Source of the DNA: Corynebacterium aquilae DSM 44791
GTDB lineage: Bacteria > Actinomycetota > Actinomycetes > Mycobacteriales > Mycobacteriaceae
DNA: 64,000 nt
NCBI RefSeq assembly: GCF_001941445.1
Contig: NZ_CP009245.1
Location: forward strand, 23,992 to 87,991
Reading direction: 5' to 3'
In this document: positions 17,516 to 28,877 of the stretch, one piece after another
How positions within the stretch are numbered: position 1 is the stretch's first letter
Layout: each line of letters begins with the position of its first letter
Position numbers and translations under genes: made by a program
The notes under the pieces: generated by a model
What the model was told of the DNA's origin: nothing
What the model saw: the letters and a program-made list of their open reading frames with translations, nothing else
The model's database searches: none

Positions 17516-18061
17516 GACTGCACCGACCTTTCTTGTCTTCACCATCACGACACGCGCGCGCTCTGGCGCGCATGTCCCTCGGGTGTTGTTGCGAAAGCAC
17601 CGCGACCATAACCCCAACGATGAGGGCATATGGTGGCCCACCTGTGGCGAATGCGCGACGGGGGTGAGCCGCCACGCGTCTGCTGTGGGGTGGGTGTGCT
17701 GCGATGCTGGGAACAAACTTGGTGCAAGTATAGGTGGCTGGGGCCAGTTCTTTCACAGTGTTTTGGCAGCAAACGATGCGTGAACCATGATTTATTTTTG
17801 GGTCCTTTTCCCTGGTGAACTGGTATTTCCTTCAAGTGTTAAGGGGGTGTTAAAAATCTTTTCGCACGCGGTCGTTGGGGCATTTTCCATGACTTTTGCG
17901 CCATGGTTGGGCGGCGATTGCGGTGCTTGTGGCTTGAAGTGCTGAATTTTTTGGCCCAGCAACTGGTGTGCGGCGGGGGAGGGAAAGCGCAGCTTAAGGC
18001 CTAGATTTGACGCTAAGCCGTGGTGGCGTGCTAAAGTTGTCCAAGTCCACAAGGACGCCAC
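17516..18061. other. Intergenic region between fhaA and tRNA-Leu
   Basis: No gene is supported. The region holds the divergent promoters of fhaA and the tRNA. Short open frames here lack ribosome binding sites and family resemblance. Confidence 0.5.
18007..18037 (+). promoter_or_regulatory. Promoter of tRNA-Leu
   Basis: TTGACG at 18007-18012 and TAAAGT at 18032-18037, with TG one base before the -10, are separated by 19 bp. The -10 lies 25 nt before the tRNA. Confidence 0.55.
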
Positions 18062-18144
18062 GGGCGAGTGGCGGAATGGCAGACGCGCTGGCTTCAGGTG
18101 CCAGTGTCCTTCGGGACGTGGGGGTTCAAGTCCCCCTTCGCCCA
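18062..18144 (+). tRNA. tRNA-Leu(CAG)
   Basis: The acceptor arms gggcgag and ttcgccc pair, with discriminator A at 18144. The anticodon loop reads ttcaggt, giving anticodon CAG. There is a long variable arm (tgtccttcgggacg), typical of leucine tRNA, and a T arm with ggttcaagtcc. CCA is not encoded. Confidence 0.95.
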
Positions 18145-18150
18145 CAAAAT

Positions 18151-18197
18151 TGATGTAGCGCGACATTGTTCTTACAGTGTCGCGCTACATCTTTTTT
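18151..18197 (+). terminator. Rho-independent terminator of tRNA-Leu
   Basis: The arms gatgtagcgcgaca and tgtcgcgctacatc form a near-perfect stem followed by tttttta. It lies directly after the tRNA. Confidence 0.92.
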
Positions 18198-18522
18198 ATG
18201 CCCAGCGCTCGATGGCGGTGGGCTTTATTTTTTGGGGTGTTTTGGGGCTTTGCCTGTGGGGGTGGGAGTTTGGCCTGGCGGTCTGAGGGGGTGTCGGTAA
18301 AGGTAATTTTTGTCTTTTTTAAGCGGAAAGTCGTTTTGGGCTGCAAATCCGGTACACGACGTCCGATGTTTCGGCTAGGGTGCCAAAGGTAAGGACGTTT
18401 CCTATGGGTGTGTTTTACCCTTGGGATGTTCGTGATTGTGTGCCCGCGTGTGTTCTCGCGGGCCTTGATCGTCTTATGAACTGTTATCTTCGACCAAACT
18501 ATTTCCCCGTAGGCCAACGCGC
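18198..18522. other. Intergenic region after the tRNA terminator
   Basis: No gene or clear hairpin is seen. It should contain the promoter of the membrane protein at 18523. Confidence 0.45.
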
Positions 18523-19341
18523 ATGAATTCCACTAGCATTCGGCACCGTTTGTGGCGTTTGACGCCGCATGTCGCTGTGCTGTGCTTGGTGGCGGTGGCG
18601 TCGGTGCTGACCGGCTACTGGGAGTTTTTGGCCGGCTGGCAGTTTGCGCTGCGGCAAACCTTGGTGGTGTATCTGCTGGGTCTTGCGGTGGTGGTGCCAA
18701 TCCGTATTGCGTTTCCTCCGCCGGGGGTGCGGTGGCGGGTGACTCAGTGGTTGTCTTTGGCGACGATGTGGCCGGCCTGGTGGTATTTCTGGGTGTCGAA
18801 TTTTGAGTTCGCCACGGAGTATTCCTTTGTGGTGCGGTTCATTTTGGGCGTGTCGGTGGCGGTCGCTGTGGATGCGTCGGCGTCGGCGTGGATGGCGGGC
18901 CGTGATTTTTTGGCGCTGGCTGGTGTGGCGCATACGGCGGCGCTGTTTTGCTTGGTGACGGTGGCGAATTTTTATTTTGATCAGTTGACTGCGCCGACGT
19001 TGTCGTTGTTGGCGTGGTGGTGGTCGGGTTTGGCTTTGTGGGCGGTGGCTGTGTTGGTGGCTACGGGGTGCGCGTTGGCGTTTGATGGTTTTGATGGGTG
19101 GCGCCCGAGTCCTTTGTTGATGATGGGTATTGGGGTGTTGATGTGTGTGGTGGGCATGGTGTTGGGGCCGGCTGATTTTTATACGGCGCAGTGTGCGTGG
19201 AGTTCGCCGCACCCGTTTACGGTGTTGGGGGCGAGTGAGTTTGCGGGTGGTATGGCGGTGATTTTGGGTGCGGTGTGTGGCCGTTTTGCGGTGTATTTCC
19301 GCCCGGAGTTGGTGGTGGAGGAGGTGTCGTTCCTCCGCTAG
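18523..19341 (+). CDS. Multi-pass membrane protein of unknown function
   Basis: The 272-residue product is very hydrophobic and Trp/Val-rich, with about seven to eight predicted membrane segments. The first is AVLCLVAVASVLTGYW and the last FAGGMAVILGAVCGRFAVYF. There are few polar residues and no recognised motif. The ATG at 18523 has only a weak TAGG upstream. Gene ends converge with the mycoloyltransferase gene through a shared terminator. I cannot name a family. A role in envelope assembly would only be guessed from the neighbours. Confidence 0.7.
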   Translation: MNSTSIRHRLWRLTPHVAVLCLVAVASVLTGYWEFLAGWQFALRQTLVVYLLGLAVVVPIRIAFPPPGVRWRVTQWLSLATMWPAWWYFWVSNFEFATEYSFVVRFILGVSVAVAVDASASAWMAGRDFLALAGVAHTAALFCLVTVANFYFDQLTAPTLSLLAWWWSGLALWAVAVLVATGCALAFDGFDGWRPSPLLMMGIGVLMCVVGMVLGPADFYTAQCAWSSPHPFTVLGASEFAGGMAVILGAVCGRFAVYFRPELVVEEVSFLR

Positions 19342-19383
19342 GTGGCCAAGGGGGTGGGGGTGGTTTTTGGTGTTGGGTAGCAA

Positions 19384-19430
19384 AGAAGCGGTGTGCCTTT
19401 TCCCTTAGTGGGGGAGGGGCACACCGCTTG
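19384..19430. terminator. Bidirectional terminator hairpin
   Basis: The arms aagcggtgtgcc (19386-19397) and ggcacaccgctt (19418-19429) pair perfectly. It lies between the convergent membrane-protein and mycoloyltransferase genes. There are some T residues on the loop side but no strong tail on either strand. Confidence 0.75.
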
Positions 19431-19448
19431 GTGGTCGCGTGTGGGGGT

Positions 19449-20519
19449 TTAGCCGACGGCGGAGAGGATGCGGCCTTTGTTTTCGGCGAGTTTCATCTCC
19501 CAGGTGGGCCAGGCGTGGATGCCGGGGCCGGTTTGGTGTTCGACGCCGATGCCGCGGCCGCGGACTTTGGCGACGAATAGGGCGGTGGAGGCGTTGATGG
19601 CGACTTCGCCGGTGGTGGCGACGATGGCGCCGAATCCGGCGGGCAGGTGGTGGCCGGCGGGCGGGAGCCCGGAGCCGGAGAACACGATGACGTCGGTGTT
19701 GCGGAGTCCTTCGGCGGAGGCGACGGGGTCGCTGCGGTACATGTTGTCCATGAAGGCGCTGGGGGAGGAGCCCCACATTTCGGTGATTTGGCCGCCGCCG
19801 ACGTTGGTGGCGAGGGCAAATCCGGTGGCCATGGATACGTGGGTTAGGGCTGCGGGGTCGAGGAACCCGGAGAACGCGAGGACTTGTTTGAATTGGTCGG
19901 GGTGGTGGCCGGCGAGGTTGATGGCGCCGACTGCGCCCATGGAGATGCCGACGATGGAGTTGCGGTGGCGGCTGACGCCGAAGTTGCGTTCCAGGTAGAC
20001 GGGGAGTTCGCCGGTGAGGAAGGTGTCCCATTTGGCGATTTGGTTGGCGGGGAAGAATTCGCCGGAGTTGTTAAATAGGGGGTGTCCGGGGTGTTCCCAG
20101 TCGGCGTAGAATTCGCCTTCGCCGCCGTGCGGCATGATGAGGGTGACGTTGGAGTCTTCGAACAGGGCGGGGGCGGGGGTGTTGGCCCACTGGTTTTCGT
20201 TGGGGGTGGAGCCGATGCCGCCGAGCATGTAAAGACCGCCGTTGCCGCCGTTGCGGGCGGGTTGGATGCTGACGTCGACGTTGCGTCCCATGGCGGGGGA
20301 GTAGACGGGGCAGATTTGGACCCCGTGGCCACGCGGTGACCACCAGCAGCCTTGGCGCAGCCAGCCGCGGTTGTCGGCGTGGGCGGCGGGTGCGAGACCG
20401 AGGATCAGCACCAGCGCGCTGAGCAGCGCGGTGAGCACGAAAAGGAGGTTTCGGCCGGTGGTGGGGGCTGGTGCGGCGGAAGACATTCTGTGTCCGCTGT
20501 GACTGGTGTGACGCGACAT
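19449..20519 (-). CDS. Trehalose mycoloyltransferase (antigen 85/Cmt-type esterase)
   Basis: Mycoloyltransferases move mycolic acids between trehalose monomycolate molecules or onto arabinogalactan outside the cell, building the outer membrane. The 356-residue product has a signal peptide ending in AHA (LLFVLTALLSALVLILGLAPAAHA). An alpha/beta-hydrolase esterase domain follows, with the nucleophile elbow GISMGAVG and a C-terminal GIHAWPTW that carries the catalytic His. The MPHGGEGEFYADW segment is typical of the family. The ATG at 20519 has GGAT eight bases upstream; upstream in-frame codons are unlikely to be translated. The length matches short corynebacterial Cmt proteins. Which cmt paralogue it is cannot be told. 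Confidence 0.9.
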   Translation of the reverse strand: MSRHTSHSGHRMSSAAPAPTTGRNLLFVLTALLSALVLILGLAPAAHADNRGWLRQGCWWSPRGHGVQICPVYSPAMGRNVDVSIQPARNGGNGGLYMLGGIGSTPNENQWANTPAPALFEDSNVTLIMPHGGEGEFYADWEHPGHPLFNNSGEFFPANQIAKWDTFLTGELPVYLERNFGVSRHRNSIVGISMGAVGAINLAGHHPDQFKQVLAFSGFLDPAALTHVSMATGFALATNVGGGQITEMWGSSPSAFMDNMYRSDPVASAEGLRNTDVIVFSGSGLPPAGHHLPAGFGAIVATTGEVAINASTALFVAKVRGRGIGVEHQTGPGIHAWPTWEMKLAENKGRILSAVG

Positions 20520-20612
20520 GTTTTCTATCCAATCACACTTTTGCCAGCCAGTCGACATGGAATTGCCAGGTGAGACGCTTTCAACACCCCCACCCCGCGC
20601 ACCCCACGGCAA

Positions 20613-21923
20613 CTAGCCTTTGACCTCCTCGTAGCGCGCCAGCGCTACCGTGCGTTCTTCGGCGTGGTCGACCATGGGCCGCGGGTAGGCGGCCGGCAGG
20701 TTGCGCAGGGCGTGGATGTCTGCGGCGGGGGTGTGGGAAAGTTCTGGAACCCAGCGTTTGATGTAGGTGGCGTCCGGGTCGAATTTTTTGCCCTGGGTCA
20801 TGGGGTTGAAGATGCGGAAGTAGGGGGAGGCGTCGGTGCCGGTGCCGGCGCACCATTGCCAGGAGTGCTGGTTGATGGCGGGGTCGTAGTCGACCAGGAG
20901 GTTTTTGAAATGTTGCGCCCCGACCTGCCACGGCAGGTGCAGGTCCTTGGTCAAAAAGCTGGCCACCAGCATGCGCACCCGGTTGTGCATCCAGCCGGTT
21001 TCTTTAAGCTGCCGCATGCCGGCGTCGACGATGGGAAAGCCCGTCATGCCTTGCTTCCAGACCTCTAAATCATCGCCGGGGGTGTTCCACCTAAAGGCAG
21101 CAAACCGGGGATTGACGTCTTCGCGGGTGGTCTCGGGCCGGTGGTAGACGAAATCGGCGTAAAACTCCCGAAACGCCAGCTCCCGGGCGAAGGCGGTGCG
21201 ATCCTCGGCGCTGGCCACAGCATCCGGGGTGTCGGCCAGGCTGGCCAGCAAGCTGCGCGGGTGCAGGGCCCCGATGGCCAGGTAGGCGCTGATGCGGCTG
21301 GTGCCGTCGATGGCGGGGATATCCCGGTTGTCCTTGTAGCCCTCGAGGCGCTCGGTGCGGAAGCTTTCCCAGTGCCGCCACGCGGAACAATCCTGCGGCC
21401 TGCTGCTTGGCGCATCTGCCCCGCAGGCCGACCAGGCGTTATAAAACGGGGTGAAGACCTTATAGTTTTCCCCCTTGCCGGTCAGCAACGTTCCCGGCGG
21501 TACCGCGTAGGCGGTACCGATGGCCGTCAAGGTGATCCCGTCGGCGGCCAGCGTTTGCGCGACGACCTTGTCGCGGGCCAGGCCCCGCGGGGTGAAATCG
21601 GCGGACACCGTGATGGTGTCAGCGCCCTTGGCGCGGGCGAAATCGCGCAAAATCTTAGCGGTGGTGGCCCAGCGGTCGGCGACCTCGTCCTCGGTGGGGG
21701 CGTCAACCACTGTGAGATCCAGCTGGCCGCGCAGCTCCTTCACGGTCTGATCTAATAGGGCGCGCCGGGCGGGGCTGGCGTGGGTGGGGTGGATGTAGAT
21801 GGCGGTCCGCCCAGCGCGGGAGATCTCCAGTGCCGGGTGGTCGAAGGCGCGCAGGTCGTTGCGCAGCCAGGTGACCGTGGTGTCCGGGGTGCAGGTGGAT
21901 GCGGTGTCGCTGGGTGAAGTCAT
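20613..21923 (-). CDS. phr: Deoxyribodipyrimidine photolyase
   Basis: This flavoenzyme repairs UV-induced pyrimidine dimers using light. The 436-residue protein has the N-terminal antenna-binding Rossmann-like domain (VTWLRNDLRAFDHPAL). The C-terminal FAD domain contains SRISAYLAIGALHPRS, WNTPGDDLEVWKQGMTGFPIVDAGMRQL, GWMHNRVRM, DYDPAINQHSWQW and DATYIKRWVPEL, all hallmarks of class I photolyases. Start codons at 21923 and 21935 are possible; the upstream frame is not part of the enzyme. It is divergent from thiO. Confidence 0.93.
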   Translation of the reverse strand: MTSPSDTASTCTPDTTVTWLRNDLRAFDHPALEISRAGRTAIYIHPTHASPARRALLDQTVKELRGQLDLTVVDAPTEDEVADRWATTAKILRDFARAKGADTITVSADFTPRGLARDKVVAQTLAADGITLTAIGTAYAVPPGTLLTGKGENYKVFTPFYNAWSACGADAPSSRPQDCSAWRHWESFRTERLEGYKDNRDIPAIDGTSRISAYLAIGALHPRSLLASLADTPDAVASAEDRTAFARELAFREFYADFVYHRPETTREDVNPRFAAFRWNTPGDDLEVWKQGMTGFPIVDAGMRQLKETGWMHNRVRMLVASFLTKDLHLPWQVGAQHFKNLLVDYDPAINQHSWQWCAGTGTDASPYFRIFNPMTQGKKFDPDATYIKRWVPELSHTPAADIHALRNLPAAYPRPMVDHAEERTVALARYEEVKG

Positions 21924-22152
21924 GGTGCCCATCATTCCATCACCACAGACCCAAAAGGTAATACCAAAAGGTTGTTGGGTAGCCCACACGAGCGCAGCGC
22001 AACCATCTCCCGGAATCCTGGCAACCACACCAGCCACGCGTTGTACTGTTGGCGTTATTGGAGACTCATCGCAACAGCGCGCCGCATCCATGCGCGCGCA
22101 CTGCAGCGATCGTCCACACCCCACACCACCACACACCCGTTGGGAGCACCCG

Positions 22153-23262
22153 TTGACGTACACAGTCATTGGCGCCGGCATCGTCGGACTCGTCACCGCC
22201 TTCGAACTCGCCGATAAAGGCCACCGCGTCCGCGTCATCGACCCCCACCCTATCAGTGGTGCCAGTTTCCATGCCGCCGGAATGCTCGCGCCGACGGCCG
22301 AGATGGTCTACCAACAAGATGCCCTATTCGGGCTCATGGACGACTCCGCCGCCCGCTACCCGGACCTGCTCCAGCGCGTCTCAGCCCACACCGAGCTGCC
22401 TACCGCGCACCGCACCGAAGGCACCCTCATCATCGCGGGCGATCCCGCCGACCGCCGCCACCTCATGCAGCTGGCCGCCTACCAGGAAAAACACGGCCAC
22501 CCCGTCGAACGCTTAAGCATCGACGCCGCCCGCGATCTCGAATCGGCGCTTAGCCCCACCATCTGCGGCGCCCTGCGCATCGCCGGCGACCACCAGATCG
22601 ACCCCCGGGTGTTCTGCACCGCGCTCATCGACGCGCTGACCACCATGGGCATCCCCTTTGAGCAGCGCACCGCCACCCGCGAGGATCTCGGACCCACCAC
22701 CATCGTGTGCGCCGGACTAGGTGCCCGCGACTTCTTCCCCCGGCTGCCGCTGCGCCCCGTCTACGGCGACATCATGCGACTCAAAAGCCCCACAGGCTTC
22801 GGCGAGCAACCACTGCTTAACCACGTCGTGCGCGGCTACATCACCGGCCGCCCCGTCTACATCGTCCCCCGCGCCGACGGCACCATCGTGGTCGGCGCCA
22901 CCTCCCGGGAAGATCAACGCCCCGAACCTCAAGCCGGTGGCGTCCTCGACCTTTTGCGCGATGCCGCGCAGATGGTGCCGATGATCCGCGACTGCGACAT
23001 CGTGGAAACCACCTGCGGCGCCCGCCCCGGCACCCCCGACGACCTGCCACTGATCGGCCGCGACGAGGACACTGGTGCGATCATCTCCACCGGATACTTC
23101 CGCCACGGCATCCTGCTGGCCGCCTGGGGCGGCGCACTCACCGCAGCGTTCGCCCTCGGGGAAGAAGACCGGATTGCCACCCCAGACGTGCTGGCCACAA
23201 TCCACCCCGACCGCAACCAACAGGCTTCCGGCTCCAACGACCGGCTCGACATCCAGCCCTAA
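22153..23262 (+). CDS. thiO: Glycine oxidase ThiO
   Basis: ThiO is an FAD enzyme that oxidises glycine to the imine needed for the thiazole half of thiamine. The 369-residue protein begins with the dinucleotide-binding motif VIGAGIVGLVTAFELADKG. It has the family segments GASFHAAGMLAPTAEM, PVYGDIMRLK, YIVPRADGTIVVGAT and a C-terminal GYFRHGILLAAWGG. The start is the TTG at 22153, preceded by GGGAG seven bases upstream; longer forms would add non-homologous sequence. It heads the thiO-thiS-thiG-thiF group, although two unrelated small genes on the other strand lie between thiO and thiS. Confidence 0.92.
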   Translation: MTYTVIGAGIVGLVTAFELADKGHRVRVIDPHPISGASFHAAGMLAPTAEMVYQQDALFGLMDDSAARYPDLLQRVSAHTELPTAHRTEGTLIIAGDPADRRHLMQLAAYQEKHGHPVERLSIDAARDLESALSPTICGALRIAGDHQIDPRVFCTALIDALTTMGIPFEQRTATREDLGPTTIVCAGLGARDFFPRLPLRPVYGDIMRLKSPTGFGEQPLLNHVVRGYITGRPVYIVPRADGTIVVGATSREDQRPEPQAGGVLDLLRDAAQMVPMIRDCDIVETTCGARPGTPDDLPLIGRDEDTGAIISTGYFRHGILLAAWGGALTAAFALGEEDRIATPDVLATIHPDRNQQASGSNDRLDIQP

Positions 23263-23326
23263 CCGAGCCCGCGCTGCACAGGCGGCTGGCACACACTGTG
23301 GGCAGTCGCCGAAAGTGATCCAGGAG

Positions 23327-23488
23327 CTAGCGCTGCTGACGCTCCAACAACGCCTTCACCTCGCGCACGTCCCGGCGCACATCACCCAACGCCTTAATGA
23401 CGTACACCACCATGGCAATCACGGCGACAAACACGGCGACAACAGGCAGCATCGCCACCAACTCGCCGAAAGACATATTCGAAAACAT
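23327..23488 (-). CDS. Small single-pass membrane protein, 53 residues
   Basis: A short frame starts at the ATG at 23488 with TAGGAG seven bases upstream. It encodes MFSNMSFGELVAMLPVVAVF and continues with a hydrophobic helix to about residue 30. An amphipathic, charged C-terminal helix follows, ending in VKALLERQQR. The clean ribosome binding site, one membrane helix and a charged tail make it a credible gene, though no family is recognised. It lies in the gap after thiO, on the opposite strand. Confidence 0.65.
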   Translation of the reverse strand: MFSNMSFGELVAMLPVVAVFVAVIAMVVYVIKALGDVRRDVREVKALLERQQR

Positions 23489-23655
23489 CACGCACTCCTA
23501 ACAGAAATGTCCGACGGAACTAGCTACCTCAGGGGCCTTCGCACGCCGCAACACTTCTCGAGCTGCCGGCGGGCACACCCCAAGCGGCCACGATATTCAA
23601 CAGCATAAGTGCACTGTGCGTACCCCGTGGCCGTTTTAAGGCGTGAATCCAGCGG

Positions 23656-23973
23656 CTAGAAAAACTGGCCCACCAGCGCCAACGCGGCCGCCAACACCCC
23701 GATCAACACGGCCGCAGCCACCACACCCCGCACATAACGCGGCCGCCCACCCGGATTCCGGGCCGCCAACCCATAAATCCCAAACACCGCAACCAGCGAC
23801 AACGACAACCCCAGATTCAAAACCAACCCCACCTCGTCTCGGAAAGAATTCAGCACAAAAAACAGCACCCCCATGCCCACGCCGAAACGAATCGTCGCAT
23901 CCGGATCCGCAGTCTGCTTCAGGCTCGCGCGCAGCTGCTCCCGCCACGACACCGGCTCACGATGACCAGCCAT
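23656..23973 (-). CDS. Small membrane protein (DUF3017-like) of unknown function
   Basis: The 105-residue product has a soluble start (MAGHREPVSWREQLRASLKQ) and three hydrophobic segments: IRFGVGMGVLFFVLNSF, LVLNLGLSLSLVAVFGIYGLA and GVVAAAVLIGVLAAALALVG. The PGGRPRYVRG loop lies between the last two. This layout resembles the DUF3017 family of actinobacteria, but that is a resemblance only. The ATG at 23973 has AGGAAAGG seven bases upstream, which excludes the longer frame extending to 24324. It is divergent from thiS. Confidence 0.75.
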   Translation of the reverse strand: MAGHREPVSWREQLRASLKQTADPDATIRFGVGMGVLFFVLNSFRDEVGLVLNLGLSLSLVAVFGIYGLAARNPGGRPRYVRGVVAAAVLIGVLAAALALVGQFF

Positions 23974-24095
23974 CACTACACCTTTCCTGTAACTCGTCTT
24001 TCCACACCCCAGTACCTGAAGCGACACCACCCGCCACGCACAAGGCTGCGCGAGGAAGATATTCGCCATTGATTTCCAACCACTAGTCACCGGGA

Positions 24096-24113
24096 TTTTC
24101 ACTAGTGTGAAAA
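24096..24113. promoter_or_regulatory. Palindrome, possible operator between divergent genes
   Basis: TTTTCAC and GTGAAAA flank a four-base centre, giving an 18-bp near-perfect palindrome. It lies 81 bp before thiS and 123 bp before the divergent membrane-protein gene. The size suits a dimeric repressor site. No regulator is identified. Confidence 0.45.
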
Positions 24114-24193
24114 GAGCATAAAACACCGGCGCACACCGCCACACGAAAACGCGCACCCGCTTTTCCCACCACAGCTGCCCAAAGGAACCGTAG

Positions 24194-26527
<2,334 letters not shown>

Positions 26528-26542
26528 AAAACTAGTAGTCAA

Positions 26543-27226
26543 CTAGTAGTCGCGGTAGGCGCGGCCACGCCACAGCGCAAGCGCCCGGGATGCCTCCGTG
26601 TGAGGATCATCCGCGTTCATCAAACACCGCACCATCGCCACCCCAGCAATACCAGTGGCCGAAAGATCAGCCACGTCCTCGACGGTGACATCACCAATGG
26701 CAACGATCGGCAAACTGGTGGCCGCCACCAGCGGCGGATAACCATCCACCCACAACGGCTGCCGGCCGGAATCCTTCGTGGGTGTGGGGCGGAAAGGCCC
26801 GGCGCCGATATAGTCCAGCACCCCAGGATTATCCGTATGAAAAGCCTGCGCCTGCTGCACCAATTCCAGGGTGCCGGTGGTTAGCCCAATAATCGCATCC
26901 GGGCCCAACATTTGCCGGGCAACACTCGGCGGCAAATCATCCTGACCCAAGTGCACCCCATCTGCGCCGGCCGCAAGGGCCACATCCGCCCGATCATCAA
27001 CCACCACAGCAGTCGCCGGGTTCGCCTCCCGCACCGCCGCCAACACATCCTTAGTCAACGCCAGCAGCTCGCGGGTGGTGATGTCCTTGGCGCGCACCTG
27101 CACCACCCCGGCACCCGCCGCAGCAACCTGGGCGGCGACATCCACAGTGTGCTGATCGTGGCCACTGGTGACCAGGTACAGGCGGTAGTTGGCTTTCGCG
27201 CGGGAAACAGGTGCGGTATCAGACAT
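26543..27226 (-). CDS. thiE: Thiamine-phosphate synthase ThiE
   Basis: ThiE couples the pyrimidine and thiazole halves to give thiamine monophosphate. The 227-residue TIM-barrel has YRLYLVTSGHD, VQVRAKDI, VVVDDRADVALAAGADGVHLGQDDLP (substrate loop) and DYIGAGPFRPTPTKD. The phosphate-binding PIVAIGDVT follows. The start at 27226 has no ribosome binding site but a TAGACT six bases upstream, consistent with a leaderless mRNA. The gene is on the opposite strand to thiO-SGF, tail to tail. It is downstream of the aldehyde dehydrogenase by 69 bp. The stop region is a tandem duplicate (ctagtagtc twice). Confidence 0.94.
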   Translation of the reverse strand: MSDTAPVSRAKANYRLYLVTSGHDQHTVDVAAQVAAAGAGVVQVRAKDITTRELLALTKDVLAAVREANPATAVVVDDRADVALAAGADGVHLGQDDLPPSVARQMLGPDAIIGLTTGTLELVQQAQAFHTDNPGVLDYIGAGPFRPTPTKDSGRQPLWVDGYPPLVAATSLPIVAIGDVTVEDVADLSATGIAGVAMVRCLMNADDPHTEASRALALWRGRAYRDY

Positions 27227-27232
27227 GGTGCC

Positions 27233-27238
27233 AGTCTA
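27233..27238 (-). promoter_or_regulatory. Leaderless -10 element of thiE
   Basis: TAGACT, read on the minus strand, ends six bases before the ATG at 27226, and no Shine-Dalgarno sequence is present. This implies a transcript starting at the start codon and leaves no room for a TPP riboswitch. Confidence 0.5.
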
Positions 27239-27295
27239 AAGGGAAGCACACCCGCCTGTACGGCGTATGAGGACCACGACCCGAACCGGCTGCGC

Positions 27296-28723
27296 CTAGT
27301 GAACAAACGGCACCTTCGCCATGATCCGCAAGGCAACCGTGGCGATCTTCGGGTGCCAGGTCAACCACCCAATCGGCAAAACCCGCTGGGTGGCGACCGT
27401 GCGGGGCTCGGTGAACTTCAGCAAGCCCTGCTCCCCGTGGCGACGCCCCATCCCCGAGGCCTTCATCCCGCCCATCGTGCCACCAAGAGACGCCCAGCCT
27501 GCCGCATATCCCTCGTTGACGTTGACGGTGCCGGCCTGCAGCCGGCTCGCAATCTCCTCGCCCCGCCGCGGGGATGCCCACACACTGGCATTGAGCCCAT
27601 AGTTCGTATCGTTAGCCCACTCGATGGCCTCCTCCACACAACCAGCCGCGCACACATACGCCACCGGGCCGAACACCTCCTCCCGGTACAGCCGCGCGGA
27701 CTCATCCACCCCCGTCAACACCGTCGGCGCCACCAGCCGGCCCTCAACCGTGCCACCGGTGACCACCGTCGCGCCACGGTCCACCGCATCATCAATGAAC
27801 TCCTTCACCCGGTCGGCATGCTCTCGGGAAATCTGGATTCCCACATCACCGCGCGCCGCAATCGCCTCAGCAAACAAGGCACAAAACTGCTCCAACCGGC
27901 CCGGATGCTCAGCATCCTCGACCACCACAATGCGCTCCACCGCCACACACAGCTGACCCGCGTTACTAAAGCAAGCATCCACCGCACCACGCGCAGCACG
28001 CACCAGCGACGCACTGGTGTCCACAATCATCGGATTCTTGCCACCCAGCTCCCCTGAGAAACCAATCAGGCGCTCACCGGCCTGGCTGGCCAACAACCGG
28101 CCCGTGGCCGTCGACCCCGTAAACATCAAAAAATCACACTGCGCCGCCACCTGCTGGCCCACCGTCTCACCCGGACCACACACCAGCTGGAACAACTCCG
28201 GATCCACCCCAGCATCCACCAGAATCCTCACCGCCAACCGCGCCGTCTCCTCCACCTGGGTATCCGGCTTCAACACCACCGCATTACCCGCCACCAGCGC
28301 CGGCAAAGCATCAGAGACCACCAACGACAACGGATAATTCCACGGCGAAATGATTCCCACCACGCCCACCGGCACATAATCCACCCGCGCCCGCGTCAAC
28401 ACCGGCAACGCACCCGCGACCCTCCTACCCGCCAACACCTTACGCCCCCGCCGCCCATAAAACTCGGCCGTCGTCGCCACATCCATCACCTCAGCGAAAG
28501 CATCCGCCCGCGTCTTGCCAGTCTCGCGACAAATCACCTCCACCAACTCATCGCGATGATCCAACACCGCAGCCCCCACCCCACGCACCACCCGAGCCCG
28601 CTGCTGCACACTCAACCCCGCCCACCGCCGCTGCGCAGCCCGCGCCGAAGAAAACGCCTCCGACACCTGCGACAAACAAGCAGCGCCAGACACATCCGAA
28701 CAATCCACAGGTGAATCAGTCAT
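27296..28723 (-). CDS. NAD(P)-dependent aldehyde dehydrogenase, succinate-semialdehyde type
   Basis: The enzyme oxidises an aldehyde to the acid. The 475-residue product has GIISPWNYPLSLVVSDALPALVAGNAVVLKPD (nucleotide and active-site region), FTGSTATGRLLA, ELGGKNPMIV with the general-base Glu, SNAGQLCVAVERI with the catalytic Cys, and EVFGPVAYV near the C-terminus. The pattern is closest to succinate-semialdehyde dehydrogenases of the GabD2 type, though the substrate is not proven. The start at 28723 is a normal N-terminus. A CATGAT six bases upstream may be a leaderless -10. It precedes thiE in the same direction. Confidence 0.88.
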   Translation of the reverse strand: MTDSPVDCSDVSGAACLSQVSEAFSSARAAQRRWAGLSVQQRARVVRGVGAAVLDHRDELVEVICRETGKTRADAFAEVMDVATTAEFYGRRGRKVLAGRRVAGALPVLTRARVDYVPVGVVGIISPWNYPLSLVVSDALPALVAGNAVVLKPDTQVEETARLAVRILVDAGVDPELFQLVCGPGETVGQQVAAQCDFLMFTGSTATGRLLASQAGERLIGFSGELGGKNPMIVDTSASLVRAARGAVDACFSNAGQLCVAVERIVVVEDAEHPGRLEQFCALFAEAIAARGDVGIQISREHADRVKEFIDDAVDRGATVVTGGTVEGRLVAPTVLTGVDESARLYREEVFGPVAYVCAAGCVEEAIEWANDTNYGLNASVWASPRRGEEIASRLQAGTVNVNEGYAAGWASLGGTMGGMKASGMGRRHGEQGLLKFTEPRTVATQRVLPIGWLTWHPKIATVALRIMAKVPFVH

Positions 28724-28864
28724 ACCCCCATCATGACACCAGCCCACCTGGAAACCCCCAGACACCACCGCACACCACCCGCACACATCCCCACACCACC
28801 GAAAAACCACCAAAACCCCCAGCGCACCAACAATAGGTGCCACCCCAGCACCCCCTGGCACCAC

Positions 28865-28870
28865 TAGGGT
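28865..28870 (+). promoter_or_regulatory. Leaderless -10 element of amn
   Basis: TAGGGT ends seven bases before the ATG at 28878. AGGGTGG could also serve as a ribosome binding site if the mRNA began further upstream. Confidence 0.4.
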
Positions 28871-28877
28871 GGCAAAC

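Noticed and set aside
22020-22152. TPP riboswitch upstream of thiO
   Set aside because: The leader has no CTGAGA or matching second arm of the THI element.
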